The translations under genes and the position numbers were made by a program. Shown here piece after piece: positions 63,989 to 64,000 of a DNA stretch of 64,000 nucleotides. Source of the stretch: Pseudarthrobacter sp. NIBRBAC000502772 (GTDB lineage: Bacteria; Actinomycetota; Actinomycetes; Actinomycetales; Micrococcaceae). The notes beneath the pieces are model-generated. The model was not told the origin of the DNA and ran no database searches. It saw nothing but the letters and a program-made list of their open reading frames with translations. Position 1 is the first letter of the stretch, and each line of letters begins with the position of its first letter. Location: the NCBI RefSeq assembly GCF_006517235.1, contig NZ_CP041188.1, positions 558,001-622,000 of the forward strand. Direction: 5' to 3'.

Positions 63989-64000
63989 TGGGCGAACGCC

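Overview
The window looks like chromosome from a high-GC actinobacterium of the Arthrobacter/Pseudarthrobacter type (Micrococcaceae). GC is high throughout, GTG/TTG starts and 1-20 base stop/start overlaps are common, and the gene content fits: an MptB-like polyprenol-dependent mannosyltransferase, DUF5997, a DUF2291-linked sugar ABC transporter, SulP with STAS, and NarL-type signalling. The genus is inferred from gene content and was not tested by a search.

Layout. (1) 1-8.4 kb is a defence/mobile island of lower-GC genes. It holds the end of an ABC-three-component operon (effector tail, middle component, DUF3732 ATPase), an Abi-family HEPN RNase with a strong hairpin just 5' of it, a 1010-residue protein with a putative nuclease domain plus helical repeats, and a serine resolvase preceded by res-like direct repeats. 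(2) 8.4-12 kb is a patchwork: a VOC protein, a DUF3883 remnant, a VapBC-type pair, DUF5997, an orphan LysR-type ligand domain and a lipoprotein. (3) 12-18.6 kb is a GntR-controlled operon of pxpA, an MHS transporter, a fused pxpB-pxpC and a biotin carboxylase/BCCP protein. (4) 19.2-25.4 kb is a complete urease operon, ureABCEFGD, followed by a nickel transporter. (5) 25.4-28.1 kb holds arfB, a RelBE-type pair, and debris (MFS tail, hydrolase tail, damaged resolvase). (6) 28.2-47.7 kb is a large sugar-alcohol locus. Transaldolase, transketolase, rbsD and rbsK are on the minus strand. Divergently lie a dehydrogenase, DUF2291 protein, ABC transporter, DAK-type kinase, RpiB-type and TIM-type isomerases, DeoR regulator, polyol dehydrogenase, a small peptide, a GlpD-like dehydrogenase and an FGGY kinase. 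The enzyme set resembles tetritol (erythritol/threitol) routes that end in D-erythrose 4-phosphate, which transketolase and transaldolase would consume. (7) 48-52 kb has a FUSC membrane protein, a repeat-peptide gene, NAD-formate dehydrogenase and a LysR regulator. (8) 52.8-64 kb has a RelBE-type pair, an alpha/beta hydrolase, a MacB/FtsX-type ABC exporter next to a two-component system, a diguanylate cyclase, SulP, MptB-like, an ArsR regulator and a SulP STAS remnant.

The most unusual signal is a pair of small genes, at 43986-44144 and 49526-49831. They encode different proteins that share the motif P-G-x-Y-T-D-x-D, once at the C-terminus of the first and four times at a 19-20 residue period in the second. 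Each follows an NAD(P)-type dehydrogenase gene on the same strand and has a good ribosome binding site. I know of no described family that fits. A peptide-precursor (RiPP-like) or metal-binding role is possible, but no modifying enzyme is visible in the window.
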